64,000 nt of DNA from Mycolicibacterium thermoresistibile (GCF_900187065.1 NZ_LT906483.1:496001-560000), one strand, 5' to 3'; numbered from the stretch's first letter, positions 38,655 to 50,543 are shown. A program made the numbers and translations. The notes: generated from the sequence alone by a model not told the origin.

Positions 38655-39847
38655 TGTCCGAGCGGAACGTCCTGGTCATCAACTCGGGTTCCTCATCGCT
38701 GAAATTCGAGTTGATCGAAGCGGATTCGGGAACATCGCTGGCCGAGGGCAATGTCGAGCGGATCGGTGAGGACACCTCGCTGGCCGGGTTGCGGGTCGGG
38801 GAACGGGAGGTCCGCCGCGACGGCGAGCCGATCGCCGACCACGAGGCCGCGTTGCGGACGGCGTTCGACATGTTCGACGAGGCCGGCTCGAACCTGGCCG
38901 AGATGAACCTGGCCGCGGTCGGGCACCGGGCGGTGCACGGCGGACAGACGTTCTTCGAGCCGACGCTGGTCACCGACGAACTCATCGCCAAGATGGCCGA
39001 GCTCGCGCCGCTGGCGCCGTTGCACAATCCGCCTGGCCTGCTGGGGATGACGGTGGCCCGCAAACTGTTGCCGGACGTGCCGCATGTCGCGGTGTTCGAC
39101 ACGGCGTTCTTCCACGATCTGCCCGCGCCGGCGGCGACGTATGCGATCGACCGGGAGGTGGCGCAGCGGTGGGACATTCGGCGCTACGGCTTCCACGGCA
39201 CGTCGCACCAGTACGTCAGCGAACAGGCCGCGGTGTTCTTGGATCGGCCGCTGAGTTCGCTGAACCAGATCGTGCTGCACCTGGGCAACGGTGCGTCGGT
39301 GTCGGCGATCGTCGGCGGGCGGGCGGTCGACACGTCGATGGGGCTGACCCCGCTGGAGGGTCTGGTGATGGGCACCCGCCCGGGCGACATCGACCCCGGC
39401 ATCACGTTCTACCTGGCCCGCACCGCGGGAATGACCATCGACGAGATCGACGAACTGTACAACCGGCGGTCGGGGATCCTCGGGCTGGCCGGTGCCAACG
39501 ATTTCCGGGAACTGCTCAAACGCATCGACGCCGGAGACCAGGCGGCCCGGCTGGCCTACGACATCTACATCCACCGGTTGCGCAAGTACGTCGGCGGGTA
39601 TCTGGCGTTGTTGGGCACCACCGACGTCATCACCTTCACCGCCGGCGTGGGGGAGAACAACCCGGACGTACGCCGTGATGCGCTGTCCGGATTGGGTGCG
39701 CTCGGAATCGAACTCGACGAGCAGCTCAACGCCGGCCCGACGCGCGGGCCGCGGCGCATCTCGGCAGCCGGTTCGCCGACGACGGTGTTGGTGATCCCCA
39801 CCAACGAGGAGCTCGCGATCGCCCGGGCCTGCCTGAGCGTCATCTGA
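38654..39847 (+). CDS. ackA: acetate kinase
   Basis: A 397-residue acetate kinase that transfers phosphate between acetyl phosphate and ADP. It shows the family signatures [17 protein letters not shown] at the start, [52 protein letters not shown] and [10 protein letters not shown]. With pta it forms the acetate-acetyl-CoA pathway. The ATG overlaps the pta stop (TGATG). It is followed by a 435-bp non-coding stretch of 20-bp-period arrays. Confidence 0.97.
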   Translation: MSERNVLVINSGSSSLKFELIEADSGTSLAEGNVERIGEDTSLAGLRVGEREVRRDGEPIADHEAALRTAFDMFDEAGSNLAEMNLAAVGHRAVHGGQTFFEPTLVTDELIAKMAELAPLAPLHNPPGLLGMTVARKLLPDVPHVAVFDTAFFHDLPAPAATYAIDREVAQRWDIRRYGFHGTSHQYVSEQAAVFLDRPLSSLNQIVLHLGNGASVSAIVGGRAVDTSMGLTPLEGLVMGTRPGDIDPGITFYLARTAGMTIDEIDELYNRRSGILGLAGANDFRELLKRIDAGDQAARLAYDIYIHRLRKYVGGYLALLGTTDVITFTAGVGENNPDVRRDALSGLGALGIELDEQLNAGPTRGPRRISAAGSPTTVLVIPTNEELAIARACLSVI

Positions 39848-40016
39848 GCCTGCCGCGACGGTGCGCTCATCATGGTGAGCGTGTTGTGAGTGCTTCGATT
39901 GTGCGGTGGCGGTGGGTTTTTCGCTGATTTCCCGCCCTGGGTGCACGCTGAGATCGGTGGCTGCACGCTCACTGTCCTGATTGCACTGTCGAGACCGCGT
40001 ACACACGCTGGGGACC
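39848..40016. repeat. 20-bp-period inverted array, locus 3a (first copy of a 126-bp direct repeat)
   Basis: Left-arm units start at 39861 (GTGCG), 39881 (GTGTT) and 39901 (GTGCG). Right-arm GCAC occurs at 39943, 39963 and 39983, with ACAC at 40003, all at a 20-bp step. Bases 39890-40015 recur at 40087-40212 with only two C/T differences. The centre differs from loci 1 and 2: it contains GGTGGGTTTTTCGCTG instead of the CTGCGG palindrome. No credible gene is present. Confidence 0.85.
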
Positions 40017-40282
40017 GTCGAGGCGGTGCCCTCGACTGTGTGTCGACAGATGTGAGTGTGTGCCGGCCGTTTCGGGTGTACGTCAGGTGCTTCGATTGTG
40101 TGGTGGCGGTGGGTTTTTCGCTGATTTCCCGCCCTGGGTGCACGCTGAGATCGGTGGCTGCACGCTCACTGTCCTGATTGCATTGTCGAGACCGCGTACA
40201 CACGCTGGGGACAGTGAGCGCATTGTGGATAACCCCGCCGGACCGCCCGAACATTGTCGGGACCGACGACGAGGTTCCACCC
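40017..40282. repeat. 20-bp-period inverted array, locus 3b (second copy), and nuclease gene leader
   Basis: Left-arm units start at 40038, 40058, 40078 and 40098 (GTGTG, GTACG types). Right-arm GCAC occurs at 40140 and 40160, with related sequence at 40180 and 40200. The 126-bp repeat copy is 40087-40212. After it, 40213-40282 looks like a normal leader, with TGTGGATAACC and a GAGG sequence 8 nt before the ATG at 40283. No gene is seen in the array. Confidence 0.82.
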
Positions 40283-41158
40283 ATGACTCAATGCACGAAT
40301 CAGTGGGGTGAAGCGTTCCTTGCAAGTGAAGCGCTGGCGGCCGGCGCCCTGACACCGCACCAGCTGCGGTCCAGATATCGACGGCTGTTTCCGGATGTGT
40401 ACACACAGCGCGAGGCGAGACTGACGCTCGGACAGCGAGTTCACGCGGCGTGGCTGTGGTCGCGCCGCCGGGGAACGATCGCCGGCTCGGCCGCGGCGGC
40501 CGTGCACGGCACGAAGTGGATCGACGTCGACACCCCGGTCGAACTGGTGCACACCAACCCTCGGCCGCCCGACGGCATCGTCACCCGCCGGTGCCTGCTG
40601 TTCGACGACGAGGTGACGACCATCGACGGCCGGCCGGTGACCACTCCCGAACGCACCGCATTCGACATCGGCCGGCGCGGAAGCATCATGTCGACGGTGC
40701 CTCGACTCGACGCGCTGGTCAACGCCACCGGGATCAAGCTCGACGACATCGCCCGGCTCGCGGCCCGCCACCCCGGCGCACGCGGTCTGCGGCTGCTGGA
40801 GACCGTGCTCGAACTCGTCGACGGCGGTGCACAGTCGCCGAAGGAGAGCCAGGTCCGGCTGTGGCTGATCGAAGCCGGTTTCCCGGTGCCGCACACCCAG
40901 ATCCCGGTGTGCGACTCCGACGGTGTGCCGTTCGCATTCCTTGACATGGGTTGGCCGGAATGGCTGCTCGCCGTGGAGTACGAAGGTGAACACCACCGGG
41001 AACGGTTCCGGTACACCGGCGATATCCACCGGCTGGAGAAGGTGCAACAGCAGTGGAGCGTGGTGCGGTTGACCGCCGACGACACCCAGGTGAGCGCCAT
41101 CCACCGTGTCCATCGTGCGGTGTCGGCGCTCGGCGTGAACTGCCCGTGCCGACTGTGA
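40283..41158 (+). CDS. AbiEi-like / DUF559 (Vsr-like) endonuclease domain protein
   Basis: A 291-residue protein of two parts. Residues about 10-175 resemble AbiEi-type antitoxin proteins: LTPHQLRSRYRRLFPDVYTQ, GSAAAAVHGTKW, TTPERTAFDIGRRG. Residues about 190-290 form a DUF559/Vsr-like PD-(D/E)XK nuclease fold, with SPKESQVRLWLIEAGFPVP, the acidic core FLDMGWPEWLLAVEYEGEHH and YTGDIHRLEKVQQQWSVVRL. Such proteins are frequent, variable genes in mycobacteria with unproven function. It has no partner toxin gene nearby. 20-bp-period arrays lie on both sides. Confidence 0.78.
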   Translation: MTQCTNQWGEAFLASEALAAGALTPHQLRSRYRRLFPDVYTQREARLTLGQRVHAAWLWSRRRGTIAGSAAAAVHGTKWIDVDTPVELVHTNPRPPDGIVTRRCLLFDDEVTTIDGRPVTTPERTAFDIGRRGSIMSTVPRLDALVNATGIKLDDIARLAARHPGARGLRLLETVLELVDGGAQSPKESQVRLWLIEAGFPVPHTQIPVCDSDGVPFAFLDMGWPEWLLAVEYEGEHHRERFRYTGDIHRLEKVQQQWSVVRLTADDTQVSAIHRVHRAVSALGVNCPCRL

Positions 41159-41310
41159 ACAAGCAGAGTCGATTGTGCGACCAGCATCGCGAAAACCGGG
41201 TTTGGCCGCAGTAGCGGCACATTCACCTCCGCGAATACACACCCGATGCGCCCAACGCACAGCCGCCGCGAAACAGGCACGCTCCCACCCGCGAGAGAAC
41301 CCCCACCGCG
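41155..41310. repeat. 20-bp-period inverted array, locus 4
   Basis: Left units start at 41155 (GTGAA, overlapping the stop codon of the nuclease gene) and 41175 (GTGCG). Right-arm GCAC, ACAC, GCAC and GCAC occur at 41217, 41237, 41257 and 41277, then GAAC at 41297, all at a 20-bp step. The centre includes TTGGCCGCAG. It fills the gap between the convergent nuclease and pknG genes. It is more degenerate than loci 2 and 3. Confidence 0.72.
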
Positions 41311-43734
<2,424 letters not shown>

Positions 43735-44709
43735 TCAGTCGACGTATCTCGCGACAGGCGGGGCCGGAGCCGGCCCCAATACTGTCAACCATTTGCGGTA
43801 CAAGGTATTCCATGTTCCGTCGCGCCGGATCCGTTCCAGCGTGCCGTTGACGAACCGGACCAGTCCCGGATTGTTCTTGTTGATGCCGATCCCGTACGGC
43901 TCCTGGCTCATACTGGGCCCGACGATGTGCAGATACGGATCCTGTGCCATCAGCCCGGCCAGGATCGAGTCGTCGGTGCTGACCGCGTCGACCTGATTCT
44001 GTTGGATCGCCACCAGGCAGTCGGCCCAGGTCTCCACCGCCACGATGATCGGTGGCGGGCTGATCTGCTGCACCCGGGTCAGTGACGTGGTGCCCTTGAC
44101 GACGCACACCCGCCGGCCGGAGAGGTCGGCGGCCCGCGTGATCGGTGAACTGCGCGGCGCCAGAATCCGCTGATTGGCGTTGAGATACGCGGTGGAGAAG
44201 TGGATCTTCTCCTTGCGCTCGCAGGTGATGGTCATGGTCTTGACCACCACGTCGACCTCGTTGTTCTGCAACGCCTCGATCCGGTCGGCCGACGACAGGA
44301 TCCGGTACTCGACCTGTGCCGGGCTGCCGAAGATGTCGCGGGCGATCTCACCGGCGATGTCGACGTCGAAGCCGGCGATCTGCCCGGTGATCGGGTCGCG
44401 GAAACTGAACAGGTTGCTGCCGATGTCGAGGCCGACGATCAGCCGGCCGCGTTCCCGGATGTGGGCGACCGCCTCATCGGCCTCGGCCCTGGTCGGGAAC
44501 GGCCGCAGGCTCGCGGTGCGGTCACAGTCCTCGGCCTTCGGGTCGGGCATCTGCGCGGGCTGCGGCGGCATCTCCTCCATTCCCGACGGCGACGGCGGGT
44601 TGAGCACCACCTCCGGCGCGGGCGCCACCGAGTTCGACTCCCCACATCCGGTGAGCAGCATCCCGAGCACTCCCAGCACCGCCACCAGACGCTTGACCGG
44701 CGTGCCCAT
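43735..44709 (-). CDS. glnH: glutamine/aspartate-binding lipoprotein GlnH
   Basis: A 324-residue solute-binding lipoprotein. The signal peptide ends in the lipobox LLTGC (Cys22), a proline-rich linker follows, and the SBP_bac_3 fold carries GRLIVGLDIGSNLFSFRDP, ITGQIAGFDVDIAGEIARDI and WADCLVAIQQNQVDAVSTDD. In M. tuberculosis, GlnH binds Asp or Asn type amino acids and signals through GlnX to PknG. No transporter permease accompanies it. ATG 44709 is preferred, with GAGGTG before it. ATG 44730, overlapping the glnX stop, is the alternative and would add seven residues. Confidence 0.95.
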   Translation of the reverse strand: MGTPVKRLVAVLGVLGMLLTGCGESNSVAPAPEVVLNPPSPSGMEEMPPQPAQMPDPKAEDCDRTASLRPFPTRAEADEAVAHIRERGRLIVGLDIGSNLFSFRDPITGQIAGFDVDIAGEIARDIFGSPAQVEYRILSSADRIEALQNNEVDVVVKTMTITCERKEKIHFSTAYLNANQRILAPRSSPITRAADLSGRRVCVVKGTTSLTRVQQISPPPIIVAVETWADCLVAIQQNQVDAVSTDDSILAGLMAQDPYLHIVGPSMSQEPYGIGINKNNPGLVRFVNGTLERIRRDGTWNTLYRKWLTVLGPAPAPPVARYVD

Positions 44710-44729
44710 GGTTCTCACCTCGATGTCCA

Positions 44730-46049
44730 TCACCGGTACTCGTTGAGTCGCGGCCACAGCCCCAGGGCCACCGCGATCGCCGCGACGGCGCTGAGCGCGG
44801 CGGCCCCCGCCGTGGCCCCGGACAGCACCCGGCGGGCGTTGACGATGTTGTTGCGCAGTTCGGTGCGGCTCTTCTCGATGGCCTTGTTCAACGCCGCGTC
44901 GAGCTGATCGAACGCGGGTGTGGAGTCGCCGTCGCCGGTGCCCAGCGCCACCTGGGTGGCCGCCTGGTAGTTGCCGACCGCGATGTAGGCGTTGATCCGG
45001 TCGTCGGCGACGCGCCACCGTTCGAGCAACCGTTGCGCATCGTGCAGATCGGACTTGTCGATGGAGTCGCGGCGCTCGAGATAGTCGGCCAGCTGCTGCT
45101 GCATCGTCTCGATGCGCTGGTAGAACGACTCCTTGCGGGTGGTCTCGTCACCGCGGCGGATCAGCGCCAGGGTTTCGTCGGCCCGCGCCTGCTGGGCGGT
45201 GATCGCCAGGTTGGTGACGGTCTTGAGGGATTCGGCGGCGGTGTTCTTCGCGCTGCGGCTGTCCGCGGTGGAGATGGTCAGCGCGGTTCCCACCCAGACC
45301 ACCATGATCAGCACCGCCAGCCCACCGGCGACGAAACCGATGTTCACCCGGCGCCGGGTGCGCCGCGCCAGCCAGCGGTTGGCGAACAGCCCGAACAGCA
45401 ACGTCGCCAGCACCACCAGGATCACCGGCGCCGGGATGCGGGCCGAGGCCGTCGTCTCGACGTCGACCCGCGCCGACGTCGCCTCGTAGAGCCGTTGCGC
45501 ATCGGGCAGGATCTGCGACTGCATCAGCGCCGACGCCTCCGACAGGTACGACGACCCCACCGGGTTGCCGGCCCGGTTGTTGGTGCGGGCGGTCTCGACC
45601 AGCCCGGTGTAGACGGCCAGCTGCGCGTTGACCCGGCCGAGCAGGGCCACCAGCTCCTCGTCGGTCAGACCGCTCGCTGCCCGGGTGACGGCCACCGCGG
45701 CGTCGGTGATGGCCTGCTCGTAGCGCTGCCGCACCTCCGGCGGCTCCGCCCCGGCGATGAACGCCGTCGCCGCCGCCGCGTCGGCCACCGACAGCTTGGT
45801 GTAGAGCTGCCCGGCGGCGAAGGCCAGCGGCTCGGTGTGGTTGAGCACGGTGGTCAGCGCCTGCTGCCGGTCGTTGATCGTGGTCGAAGTGGCGAACGCG
45901 CTGGCGATGGCCAGCGCGGACAGCACGATCCCGATGGTCAGGATCCGGCCCGGCGTGGTCCACAGGAACCACCAGCGCGAATGTGTCGGGTTGGTCGGCG
46001 ACCGTGACGCGAGCGGCTCGGTCGAGGGATGCGCCAACTCCACTGTCAC
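44730..46049 (-). CDS. glnX: GlnX membrane signalling protein
   Basis: A 439-residue integral membrane protein. A short cytoplasmic start is followed by membrane helices near residues 36-56, 205-225, 235-260 and 410-432. Two long helical extracytoplasmic regions lie between them, the first (residues 60-200) being the likely GlnH-docking sensor. It matches the Rv0412c/GlnX layout and position in the pknG-glnH-glnX operon. It passes the amino-acid signal across the membrane to PknG. The GTG start and an upstream TAGAGT box mark it as first gene of the operon. Confidence 0.92.
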   Translation of the reverse strand: MTVELAHPSTEPLASRSPTNPTHSRWWFLWTTPGRILTIGIVLSALAIASAFATSTTINDRQQALTTVLNHTEPLAFAAGQLYTKLSVADAAAATAFIAGAEPPEVRQRYEQAITDAAVAVTRAASGLTDEELVALLGRVNAQLAVYTGLVETARTNNRAGNPVGSSYLSEASALMQSQILPDAQRLYEATSARVDVETTASARIPAPVILVVLATLLFGLFANRWLARRTRRRVNIGFVAGGLAVLIMVVWVGTALTISTADSRSAKNTAAESLKTVTNLAITAQQARADETLALIRRGDETTRKESFYQRIETMQQQLADYLERRDSIDKSDLHDAQRLLERWRVADDRINAYIAVGNYQAATQVALGTGDGDSTPAFDQLDAALNKAIEKSRTELRNNIVNARRVLSGATAGAAALSAVAAIAVALGLWPRLNEYR

Positions 46050-46095
46050 GGGTCCGTGGACCTCATCTCTTCGCTGCTAACCCGACCCCGCCAAA

Positions 46096-46101
46096 ACTCT
46101 A
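46096..46101 (-). promoter_or_regulatory. -10 box of the glnX-glnH-pknG operon
   Basis: On the minus strand TATAGAGT lies in a locally AT-rich stretch (46093-46110). It gives a leader of about 38 nt before the GTG at 46049. No strong -35 was recognised. Confidence 0.4.
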
Positions 46102-46186
46102 TAAAAGAAGTCTGAGAGCTGCCGTGGAATGGGTCCGTCGAACCGCCCCGGGGTGGCGTGGTTCACCCCGGTCGACGGAGGATGCC

Positions 46187-46192
46187 TATCCT
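46187..46192 (+). promoter_or_regulatory. -10 box, leaderless promoter of mutT3
   Basis: TATCCT is followed by 6 nt and the GTG at 46199. This supports that start over several earlier in-frame codons. Confidence 0.45.
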
Positions 46193-46198
46193 GAACCC

Positions 46199-46705
46199 GT
46201 GCGGGGCGACGGTGACGGCTGGGTGATGTCGGAAAGCGGCGCCCGCTTCTGGGGCCGGTACGGCGCGGCGGGACTGTTGCTGCGCGCGCCGCGTCCGGAC
46301 GGGTCGCCGGCGGTGCTGCTGCAGCACCGGGCGGCGTGGAGCCATCAGGGCGGCACCTGGGGGCTGCCCGGCGGCGCCCGGGACAGCCACGAGACCGCCG
46401 AGCAGGCCGCGGTGCGGGAGGCACACGAGGAGACCGGCCTGGCCGTCGAGCTGGTCGTGGTGCGCACCGCGGTGGTGACCGCCGAGGTCGCCGGTGTCGG
46501 CGGTACCCACTGGAGCTACACCACCGTCATCGCCGACGCGCCCGAGATGCTGGAGACCGAGCCCAACCTGGAGAGCGCCGAGCTGCGCTGGGTTGCCGAG
46601 GACGACGTGGGGGCGTTGCCGCTGCACCCCGGGTTCGCCGCCAGCTGGGACGGGTTGCGTGAGCTCATCGCCACCATTCCGCTGCTGACCAACGACCCGC
46701 GTTAG
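46199..46705 (+). CDS. mutT3: Nudix hydrolase MutT3
   Basis: A 168-residue Nudix protein. The Nudix box runs [20 protein letters not shown] followed by ETGL, matching GX5EX7REUXEEXGU. The N-terminus ([30 protein letters not shown]) closely follows what I recall of M. tuberculosis MutT3 (Rv0413). The family hydrolyses oxidised nucleotides such as 8-oxo-dGTP. The M. tuberculosis protein has a longer C-terminus, which is absent here. The gene is divergent from glnX, and its last 4 bases overlap the convergent thiE. Confidence 0.92.
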   Translation: MRGDGDGWVMSESGARFWGRYGAAGLLLRAPRPDGSPAVLLQHRAAWSHQGGTWGLPGGARDSHETAEQAAVREAHEETGLAVELVVVRTAVVTAEVAGVGGTHWSYTTVIADAPEMLETEPNLESAELRWVAEDDVGALPLHPGFAASWDGLRELIATIPLLTNDPR

Positions 46706-47406
46706 CCCGTTCGGCCGCCGGGCAGCATCGCCTTGAGCCGCCGGGCGGCCGCCTCGGGATCGTCCGCCGCGGTGATCGCCCGGACCACCACGATGCGCCG
46801 CGCCCCGGCCGCCACCACCTCGGGCAACCGCTGCTCGTCGATGCCGCCGATGGCGAACCACGGTTTGCCGGTGCCCTCGGCCGCGGCGGCGCGCACCAGA
46901 TCCAGGCCGGGCGCCGGACGGCCCGGTTTGGTCGGGGTCGGCCAGCACGGGCCGACGCAGAAGTAGTCCACGTCCCGATCGGCGATCGCGGTGCGGACCT
47001 GTTCGATGTCATGGGTGGACCGCCCGATCAGCACCTCGTCCCCGACGATCCGGCGGGCCACCGGCAACGGGAGGTCGTCCTGCCCGAGATGCAGCACGTC
47101 GGCCCCGGCGGCCAGCGCGACGTCGGCGCGATCGTTGACCGCCAGCAACGCGTCGTGACGGCGGGCGGCGTCGGCGAGCACCGACAGCGCCTCGAGCTCG
47201 TCACGCGCCTCCAACGGGCCGAACCGCTGCTCGCCGGGGGACCCCTTGTCGCGCAGCTGGATGAGGTCCACCCCGCCCGCCAGCGCGGCGTCGGCGAACT
47301 CGGCGAGGTCACCGCGCTCCCGGCGGGCGTCGGTGCACAGGTACAGCGAAGCGGCGGACAACCGGGCAGACCGGGACGAACCGGACGAACTGACTGGTGG
47401 ATGCAC
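46702..47406 (-). CDS. thiE: thiamine-phosphate synthase
   Basis: A 234-residue TIM-barrel enzyme joining HMP-PP and thiazole phosphate to thiamine phosphate. Motifs are [32 protein letters not shown] (pyrophosphate site), [57 protein letters not shown] and WFAIGGIDE. It is divergent from the riboswitch-controlled thiO operon. A TAGCGT box 6 nt before the GTG start suggests leaderless, riboswitch-free expression, in contrast to the other thiamine genes here. Confidence 0.95.
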   Translation of the reverse strand: MHPPVSSSGSSRSARLSAASLYLCTDARRERGDLAEFADAALAGGVDLIQLRDKGSPGEQRFGPLEARDELEALSVLADAARRHDALLAVNDRADVALAAGADVLHLGQDDLPLPVARRIVGDEVLIGRSTHDIEQVRTAIADRDVDYFCVGPCWPTPTKPGRPAPGLDLVRAAAAEGTGKPWFAIGGIDEQRLPEVVAAGARRIVVVRAITAADDPEAAARRLKAMLPGGRTG

Positions 47407-47412
47407 ACCGCG

Positions 47413-47418
47413 ACGCTA
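47413..47418 (-). promoter_or_regulatory. -10 box, leaderless promoter of thiE
   Basis: On the minus strand TAGCGT is followed by 6 nt and GTG at 47406. It lies 6 bp from the divergent thiO -10 box, so the two promoters share the same DNA. Confidence 0.42.
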
Positions 47419-47424
47419 ACGCGC

Positions 47425-47430
47425 TACGGT
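47425..47430 (+). promoter_or_regulatory. -10 box of the thiO-thiS-thiG operon
   Basis: TACGGT would place the transcription start near 47437, directly before the first riboswitch helix. No clear -35 is seen. Confidence 0.42.
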
Positions 47431-47438
47431 GGATGTTC

Positions 47439-47537
47439 GACACGGGAGTCCCGGGTGCGGGGCTGAGAGTGGGCCACACCGACGGACCGGACCGGCCCTT
47501 ACCGTCACACCTGATCCGGATCATGCCGGCGAAGGGA
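47439..47537 (+). promoter_or_regulatory. TPP riboswitch (THI element) controlling thiO-thiS-thiG
   Basis: The conserved TPP aptamer blocks are present: GGGAGTCCCGGGTGCGGGGCTGAGAG at 47444-47468 region (the CTGAGA motif reads thiamine pyrimidine) and ACCTGATCCGG followed by ATGCCGGCGAAGGGAG (pyrophosphate-binding side). The 3' GGGAG is the ribosome binding site of thiO at 47543. Binding of TPP should therefore hide it and block translation, the usual mode in actinobacteria. No separate terminator is seen. Confidence 0.95.
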
Positions 47538-47542
47538 GCAGA

Positions 47543-48586
47543 ATGTCCGATGTCATCGGGTCCGACCGCACGGTGGCCGTCGTCGGCGGCGGTGTCATCG
47601 GCCTGGCGGTCGCCCGCCGCGCCGCGCTGGCCGGCTGGCAGGTCCGGGTGCACCGCAGCGAGGAGCGCGGCGCCTCCTGGGTGGCCGGCGGCATGCTGGC
47701 CCCGCACAGCGAAGGCTGGCCCGGGGAGGAACACCTGCTGCGACTGGGACTGGCCTCGCTGAATCTGTGGCGGAACGGTTTCCTCGACGGGCTGCCGCCC
47801 GAGGTCGTCACCGCGCGGGAGTCGTTGGTCGTCGCGGTCGACCGGGCCGACGTCGCCGATCTGCAGACGGTCGGCTCCTGGCTGGCCGGGCAGGGCCATC
47901 CGGTCACCTTCACCACCTCCGCGCGGGATGTGGAACCGCTTCTGGCGCAAGGAATCCGGCACGGCTTCATCGCCGACACCGAACTCGCGGTGGACAACCG
48001 GGCCGTGGTCGAGGCGCTGCGTGCGCACTGTGACCGGCTGGGTGTGCAGTGGGCGCCCCCGGTGACCGACCTGGCCGAGGTGGACGCGCCGGTGCGGGTG
48101 ATCGCCAACGGGCTGGACGCGCCCGCGCTGTGGCCCGGCCTGCCGATCCGCCCGGTCAAGGGCGAGGTGCTGCGGCTGCGGTGGCGACGTGGCTGTATGC
48201 CGGTGCCGCAGCGGGTGATTCGGGCCCGGGTGCACGGCCGGCAGGTGTATCTGGTGCCGCGTGCCGACGGTCTGGTGGTCGGCGCCACCCAGTACGAGCA
48301 CGGCCGCGACACCGCGCCGTCGGTGACCGGGGTGCGCGACCTGCTCGACGACTCCTGCGCGGTGGTCCCGGCGCTGGGCGAGTACGAACTGGCCGAATGC
48401 GCCGCCGGGCTGCGCCCGATGACCCCGGACAATCTGCCGATCGTGGGCCGACTGGACGACCGCACGCTGGTCGCCGCCGGGCACGGACGGTCCGGATTTC
48501 TGCTGGCCCCGTGGACCGCGGAGGCCATCCTCGCCGAACTCGACGGCGCCCCGTTACCCGAAGCCGAGCTGGTAGGAGCACGCTGA
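47543..48586 (+). CDS. thiO: glycine oxidase ThiO
   Basis: A 347-residue FAD-dependent oxidase of the DAO family that converts glycine to iminoglycine for thiazole synthesis. The N-terminal FAD motif is VAVVGGGVIGLAVARRAALAG (residues about 11-31), followed by GASWVAGGMLAPHSE. The C-terminal FAD and substrate part includes LVGATQYEHGRD, ECAAGLRPMTPDNLPIVG and GHGRSGFLLAP. The ATG at 47543 lies just after the riboswitch. It is the first gene of thiO-thiS-thiG. Confidence 0.95.
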   Translation: MSDVIGSDRTVAVVGGGVIGLAVARRAALAGWQVRVHRSEERGASWVAGGMLAPHSEGWPGEEHLLRLGLASLNLWRNGFLDGLPPEVVTARESLVVAVDRADVADLQTVGSWLAGQGHPVTFTTSARDVEPLLAQGIRHGFIADTELAVDNRAVVEALRAHCDRLGVQWAPPVTDLAEVDAPVRVIANGLDAPALWPGLPIRPVKGEVLRLRWRRGCMPVPQRVIRARVHGRQVYLVPRADGLVVGATQYEHGRDTAPSVTGVRDLLDDSCAVVPALGEYELAECAAGLRPMTPDNLPIVGRLDDRTLVAAGHGRSGFLLAPWTAEAILAELDGAPLPEAELVGAR

Positions 48587-48587
48587 C

Positions 48588-49566
<979 letters not shown>

Positions 49567-49622
49567 TCGACCGGCCCGACCCGTCCACCGGGGTGCGGTG
49601 GCCGGCCGGGCGAGGTGTCATG

Positions 49623-50543
49623 ATGGCGGCGATGATCGAATTGACCGCGTTGACCAAGGTGTTCGGTCGCACTCGGGCCGTCGACGACCTCACCTGCACG
49701 GTCGAACCGGGGGTGGTGACCGGATTCCTCGGACCCAACGGGGCCGGCAAGACCACCACGATGCGGTTGATTCTCGGGCTGGACCGGCCGACGTCGGGCA
49801 CCGCCACCATCGACGGTCGTCGCTACCGCGACCTGCGTGACCCACTGCGCACCGTCGGGGCGCTGCTGGACGCACGTGCGGTGCACCCGGCCCGCAGCGC
49901 GCGCAACCATCTGCGCTGGCTGGCCGCGGCCAACCGGATTCCGCAGCGCCGCGTCGACGAGGTGTTGGAGCTGGTCGGGCTGACCGCGGTGGCCGCCAGA
50001 CCCGCCGGCACGCTGTCGCTGGGCATGAGCCAGCGGCTGGGCATCGCCGGCGCGCTGTTGGGTGATCCGCCGGTGCTGCTGTTCGACGAACCGGTCAACG
50101 GTCTGGATCCGGAGGGCATCCGCTGGGTGCGCACGCTGATGCGCACCATGGCCGCCGAGGGCCGCACCGTGCTGGTGTCCAGCCACCTGCTGGCCGAGAT
50201 GGCCAACACCGCCGACCGGCTGCTGGTGATCGGCCGTGGCAGATTGATCGCCTCGACCAGCGTCGCCGAGTTCGTCGGCAGCACCGCCGCCGAACGGGTC
50301 CGGGTCCGCAGCCCCGAGATGGACACGCTGCGCGGGCTGCTGGCCGACGCCGGCGTCGAGGTGCGGCTCGAACCGGACGGGGCGGCGCTCACGGTGCGCG
50401 GCGCGGCGCCGGAGGTGGTCGGCGAGTTGGCCGCCCGCAACGGCATCACCCTCCACGAACTGAGCGTGCAGCGGGCCTCGCTGGAGGACGCCTACCTCGA
50501 GCTCACCGACGCCGCGGTGGAATACCGGGCGGTGCCGCGGTGA
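49623..50543 (+). CDS. ABC transporter ATP-binding protein (DrrA/CcmA-like export type)
   Basis: A 306-residue ABC ATPase. Walker A is GPNGAGKTT (near residue 40), the signature is LSLGMSQRLG, Walker B is VLLFDEPVNGLDPEG, and VLVSSHLLAEM carries the switch histidine. A C-terminal domain of about 90 residues follows, as in export ATPases of the DrrA/YhaQ type. The substrate is unknown. ATG 49623 fits the CGAGGTG ribosome binding sequence best; ATG 49620 and 49632 are possible. The stop overlaps the start of the permease gene. Confidence 0.88.
   Translation: MAAMIELTALTKVFGRTRAVDDLTCTVEPGVVTGFLGPNGAGKTTTMRLILGLDRPTSGTATIDGRRYRDLRDPLRTVGALLDARAVHPARSARNHLRWLAAANRIPQRRVDEVLELVGLTAVAARPAGTLSLGMSQRLGIAGALLGDPPVLLFDEPVNGLDPEGIRWVRTLMRTMAAEGRTVLVSSHLLAEMANTADRLLVIGRGRLIASTSVAEFVGSTAAERVRVRSPEMDTLRGLLADAGVEVRLEPDGAALTVRGAAPEVVGELAARNGITLHELSVQRASLEDAYLELTDAAVEYRAVPR

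Noticed and set aside
39890..40177. A 95-codon frame across the direct repeats as a small protein gene.
   Set aside because: The frame repeats because the DNA repeats. There is no start signal, no domain, and the phasing of 20 bp is not a multiple of three, so coding selection does not explain the structure.
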